NCBI GenBank assembly: GCA_024803745.1
Contig: JANJXV010000194.1
Span: 620,001 to 684,000 of the forward strand
Direction: 5' to 3'
From: Megascapheus bottae
Taxonomy: Eukaryota > Chordata > Mammalia > Rodentia > Geomyidae
DNA: 64,000 nt
Shown: positions 59,901 to 64,000 of the stretch, piece after piece
Layout: each line of letters opens with the position of its first letter
Position numbering within the stretch: position 1 is the first letter of the stretch
Program-made: the position numbers and the translations under genes
Notes under the pieces: generated by a model
The model's input: the letters and a program-made list of their open reading frames with translations, nothing else
Databases searched by the model: none
What the model was told of the DNA's origin: nothing

Positions 59901-60735
59901 GTGTGCTCCTTATTGTTAAATTTCATAATCAGTTGGAAATCTCTTCTGATCTCTTCGAATACCCATTGTTTTGGATTCAACAATGTGTTGTTCAGTCTCC
60001 ATGAGTTACATGGTATTCGTTGGTGGAGATGTGTGTTCAGCTCCAATTTGATGTCTTTATGGTCTGAGAGTGTGCATGGAATAATTTCAGTGTTTCTGAA
60101 TCTGTCCAGGTTTGTTTTATGGCCTAAGATGTGGTCTATTTTGGAAAATGTTCCATGTGCTGCTGAGAAAAACGTATATTGTGTTTTTACTGGGTGGAAT
60201 ATTCTGCAGATGTCTGTTAGATCTAGTTGGTCAATATAGTTGTTCAGTTCTAAGATTTCTCTGTTGAGTTTTTGCCTTGTTGATCTGTCCATAGGTGAGA
60301 GTGGTGTGTTAAACTCACCAACAATCACTGTATTTCGATCTATGTATGGTTTCAGTGTAAGTGAAGTTTGGAGCTCCGGGACTGGGTGTGTAAATATTTA
60401 GGATCGTTATATCTTCCTGGAGGAAAGATCCCTTTAGTAGTATGTAGTAACCTTCTTTATCTTTTCTTACTAATTTTAGTTTGAAGTCTATTGTATCTGA
60501 TATGAGGATGGCAACTCCAGCCTGTTTATGGGGGCAGTTAGCTTGATAGAGTTTATTCCAAACTCTCACTTTCAAAAGTTGATGGTTTTTGGATAAGATG
60601 TGTCTCTTGAAGACAGCAGAACGATGGCTCTTGCTTTTTGATCCAACTAGACAGCCTATGCCGTTTAATTGGAGAGTTAATTCCATTGATATTGAGAGTT
60701 AGGATTGTGAGATATTTATTAGTTCCTACCATTTT
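56954..60735 (-). pseudogene. L1 ORF2, multiply frameshifted (L1-6)
   Basis: Same pieces as L1-3: C-terminal Cys-rich 56983-57489, thumb 57519-58325, palm 58463-58978 ([21 protein letters not shown]), RT entry 59324-59530 (ending at the private stop), endonuclease 59846-60328 and 60315-60686 (GEFN). Confidence 0.92.
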
Positions 60736-61031
60736 TAAAAGCTTTTAGTAGGGCCTGTGTCTTGACAGTTCTTGTGGTCCTTAGATGGTATGCTGTTTAG
60801 GTGCCATTTCTTTCCCTATAATTCATTTATTTTGGTTTTCTATGTATAGAGCATCTTTGAGAATTCTCTGTAGTGTTGGTTTTGTTTTGACATATTGTTG
60901 CAGCTTTTCCCTGGAATGGAATGTTTTTATTGTTCCCTCAGTTATGAATGAGAGCTTTCCTGGCTACAGTATTCTTGGTTGGTAGTTATTTGATTTAAGG
61001 GCATGACATATATGCTTCCAGTCACTTCGTA

Positions 61032-61935
61032 CTAGCATGGTCTCTGCGGAGAACCCTGGGTTATTCTGATTGGTTTGCCTTTATAGGTTACTGATCCCTT
61101 TTCCCTGGCTGCCTTTAGGATCTTTTCTTTCATTTCTATTGATCCAGTTCGGATCACAATGTGGCGGTGGGATGTTCTTTTCTGGCCAGGTCTGTTTGGG
61201 GTTCTAAAAGCTTCTCGTATCTGGATGGGCCTGCCCTTCTGGATATTTGGGACGTTCTCTGAGATGATTCCCAGAAGTATATTTCCACTACCATTGACCT
61301 CATTCTCCACGCCCTCCTCAATACCAACTAGTCTTAAATTAGGCTTCCTAATTGCATTTTGGACCTCTTGAAGCGCTCTCTCATATTTCCTAGATTTGGA
61401 TTGACTCATTTTCTGTTCTTTCTCAATAATAACTAAATAATCTTCAGCCCCGGAAATTCTCTCCTCTGCCTTGTCTATCCTGCTATCAAAGATATCTACT
61501 TTATTTTTAATCTCCCTTGCTTCTCATTACTCATTTTTGATGCCTTGCATCTCCTGTTTTAGATCATGTATGGATTTCTTTATCTCCCTGATTTCCTTTT
61601 GAGTGGTTAGCTCAGTAGCTTTATTTTCTTTGGACATTTGCTGGAGTTTGGTCACGTTTTTATTTGTGGATTCATCCATCTTTCTTTGAAAAACCTTTAT
61701 TATGACCTCCTTTATGGCTTCTTCTTTTTCACTTATCTCCTTGTTTATGCTTTCCTCTTGTTCAGCTATGGCTTCCTCCATTATCTCTTTCTTTATATTT
61801 TCACATTTTTCATTAATGATGTTTATCAATTGCATTTGTGTAGCACTTGGAAGACTCTCCTCTCGGTTTGCCAGTGACTGTTCCATTGTCTATTTACATT
61901 GGGTGGGGGATGTTGTTTCTTGATTTGACATTTTT
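61032..61935 (-). pseudogene. L1 ORF1 (L1-6)
   Basis: Pieces 61032-61409 and 61527-61886 match L1-3 and L1-4 except for Gln to Leu in GNILLGII. Same TAA and same shifted C-terminus. Confidence 0.88.
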
Positions 61936-62517
61936 CTTGAGTTTCTTGTTCTGCCCATTTGAAAATGGGAACAAGATTACTACTAAATACGATTATAGTT
62001 CTTCAGATATAACCAACCTAGACCTCTGTAGCTGGCAGACACTAGATGTTCACAAGTTTTTATTGGTATTATCACTCTTTCTTTTTGTGCACATACAGAC
62101 CAGTCTAATACCTCCAATGATAAGCGATTTATACCCAAAACAATAAGCCTCTCAATCCAGTCTCTATTGTCTTTAAGTCCCTCTGAGCCTAGAGAATAAT
62201 TAACCACCTACATATACAATATTGCTCAAGAGCCATCAAGTGTAGATCCGTGCAGTATAAGGGTTGAAAGACGAGCAGAGATCCAGAGATAGAAAAAAAG
62301 AATGAGAGAGGTCAGGCGAGGTGCAAGAGGATTAACGTAGGAGTGTAAGAATATTGTAGTAATGAAGAAAAGGTATAGCATAAGGATAACTGACCTAAGT
62401 TGGTAAGTAGGTAGCATACTTGAGAACAAAGTTTGGAAAGTTTTAGAATAAACTTATGTGTTGCTGCATGACTAGCTCTTAGCCCAACCAGTGGCCTCAC
62501 AGTGGACCATGGGATGG

Positions 62518-63888
62518 ATCTGTTTTTCTTGTCTACGTTGAGGGAAAGGGGTATTTCACAAGATGCAGAAGCGAAGATTTCAGAAGCAAATGCTGTGAGT
62601 GAATTAGCTCGTAAAAAGCATTTTTATTTTCTGTTATCTTTCTTCCAGTCTTGGGGCTTGAATTCAGGGCCTGAGCACTGTCCTCGGGTTTTCTCAAGTC
62701 TAGCCCTCTGCCACTTGAGCCACAGTGCCACATCTAGATTTTCTATCTATGTGATACTGAGCAATCAAACCCAGATCTTCATGGATGCTAGGCAAGCACT
62801 CTACCACTATGCCAAACTCTCAACCCTGACATAGTAATTATAAAGTCATCATCATCATCTTCATATCAAAATATCCTTTCTCCTACAAAGAATGATTACT
62901 CATCTATGTGTGTAATGCTTTTTTTTTAAATTTTACTAATTCTTCTGAATTTTCCCTCTTGCATTTTTTACACATGACAGCAAAACTAATTATCAGGAAA
63001 AAAATGATGAGGATACAGGAACCTAATAATATCCTAGTAGACTGATGTCAACAATATTTGCAATATGAACTGTGTGTTTGACATAGTGGTAGAGTGCTTG
63101 GCTACCACTCAAAAAGACTCAGGTTTGATTCCTCATTACCACATACATAGAAAACGCTGCAAGTGGTGCTGTGGCTCGGTGGGACAGCTAAAGCCTAAAG
63201 AAAGCCCAAGAACAATATTCACACTCTGAGGTCAAGTCCCAAGACGAGCAAAAACAAAAAAAAATCGACAAGGGGCAAAATGCAGGCAGAGAAGGCACTG
63301 TGAAACAAATGTTTTTTAAAGGATGAGGGCAATATTGACATTTAAGTTTGATCTTACCTAAGAAAGGCTCCTTGAGCCTGAGACCAGACTGGTAGTTGGG
63401 CCTAGTGGAAGACATTGGGTTTGGACAAATAAGGTGTCCTGTATACTACATCCACATGTATATTGTGAGATTGAAGGAGAGATTCAGCCTCCAGTATGTC
63501 TTTGGTGAGGTCTTTTGTGAGCAAGGATCTTTGGTCATTGGGCCCTGAAAGGTGACCCTGCCTCCCTCACAATGGAACAGAATATGGAACCCTGGTAACC
63601 AAGCCACTGTAACTAACAACCAGCTCAAGCCAGCTCACTTGGCCTGTGGCTCAGGAGGAAGAAAGATGTTGCTGTGCTGTTGCCCAAGGTCAGGAAGCTC
63701 GAGTCTCAGGCATGGAAGTTTTGGATGTCTTACTCGAAGATGTACATGCTAGATCACTGCCAAGCCACAAATCCAGTATAACAGAACTTTCTCTAAGAAG
63801 AAGGCCAGGAAAATCCAGGGCAACCAGATGAGGTAAATTTCTAAGAAGAAATGTATTTGACCCCATCCTCCTCCCCACACACTACAAC
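62518..63888. repeat. Spacer X5 (beta type)
   Basis: Beta variant, matching X2 at an offset of 17,445 bp. Contains the two SINEs (about 62640-62827 minus, 63063-63262 plus). Confidence 0.9.
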
Positions 63889-64000
63889 TTTCTTTTTTTC
63901 TCATTTTTTTATTGTAATTAGTAAAAGGGTTAGATGATATTTGGCAGATAGAAGGTGCATTAATTCACATACATTGATACCCTTTCATGTGATTTTATCC
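63889..64000 (-). mobile_element. L1-7: start of another deleted LINE-1
   Basis: T-rich end and a 3' UTR stub, then the same CCCTTTCA/TGTGATTTT deletion junction at about 63980, cut by the window edge. The array therefore continues to the right. Confidence 0.88.

Larger units (their letters stand above)
56504..62517 (-). mobile_element. L1-6: full-length dead LINE-1, near-copy of L1-3
   Basis: About 6.0 kb, matching L1-3 at an offset of 17,444 bp (left) to 17,445 bp (right). It shares its frameshifts and ORF1 TAA. Private changes include a stop in the RT entry region (GAATTAAGC at about 59332 against GAATTCAGC) and a few substitutions. Confidence 0.95.

Noticed and set aside
35553..64000. 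CRISPR-like or phage-like repeat structure
   Set aside because: Repeats are kilobase-scale L1 units in rodent DNA; no short regularly spaced repeats.

Overview
The window looks like nuclear DNA of a rodent, most likely a geomyoid (kangaroo rat, pocket mouse or pocket gopher). The evidence is LINE-1 (L1) sequence with rodent-type ORF1p and ORF2p on every side, plus dozens of SINEs. These are either dimers of a tRNA-Ala-like (ID-like, 'IDL') head and a second 'Geo' monomer, or 7SL/B1-like heads joined to the same Geo monomer. From memory of the literature, IDL-Geo is restricted to Geomyoidea. No intact conventional gene is present. There are two gene relics (a KRAB zinc-finger gene and a RALGDS-like pseudogene) and a large L1-based tandem array.

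Left array block (1-7018): the 5' half of a minus-strand L1 (1-2412), a 1.36-kb spacer called X here (2413-3775), and the 3' half of another minus-strand L1 (3776-6867). The block ends in a 150-bp re-duplication of reverse-transcriptase sequence (6868-7018).

Middle block (7019-35552): ordinary repeat-rich DNA with many SINEs, a nested old L1 cluster (10.3-12.3 kb), and a decayed RALGDS-like pseudogene (about 16.5-18.8 kb, minus). It also holds a diverged inverted copy of X (18932-20289), a twin-primed L1 fragment (26.3-27.2 kb), two long microsatellites, and a KRAB/C2H2 zinc-finger pseudogene on the minus strand (27.84-32.79 kb). In that gene the KRAB-A exon, KRAB-B exon and linker are still open and in phase, but two consecutive TGA codons and frameshifts precede the fingers.

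Right array block (35553-64000): X and L1 alternate strictly. The order is L1 5' half, X1, full-length L1, X2, deleted L1, X3, deleted L1, X4, full-length L1, X5, deleted L1 (cut by the window end). Units are 7.38, 5.01, 5.04 and 7.39 kb. The three-unit pattern restarts after 17.44 kb, so the block is a higher-order repeat, and a 5,009-bp direct duplication sits inside it. All L1 copies share a GEFN sequence where the endonuclease family has GDFN, and several share the same ORF1 nonsense codon. The copies were therefore spread by DNA duplication or unequal exchange, not by retrotransposition.

The left and right array blocks stop at nearby points inside one L1 ORF2, about 0.8 kb apart in L1 coordinates. 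This suggests that the 28.5-kb middle block interrupts what was once one continuous array. The most unusual object here is this L1-X macrosatellite-like array together with its single-copy relative X-prime.
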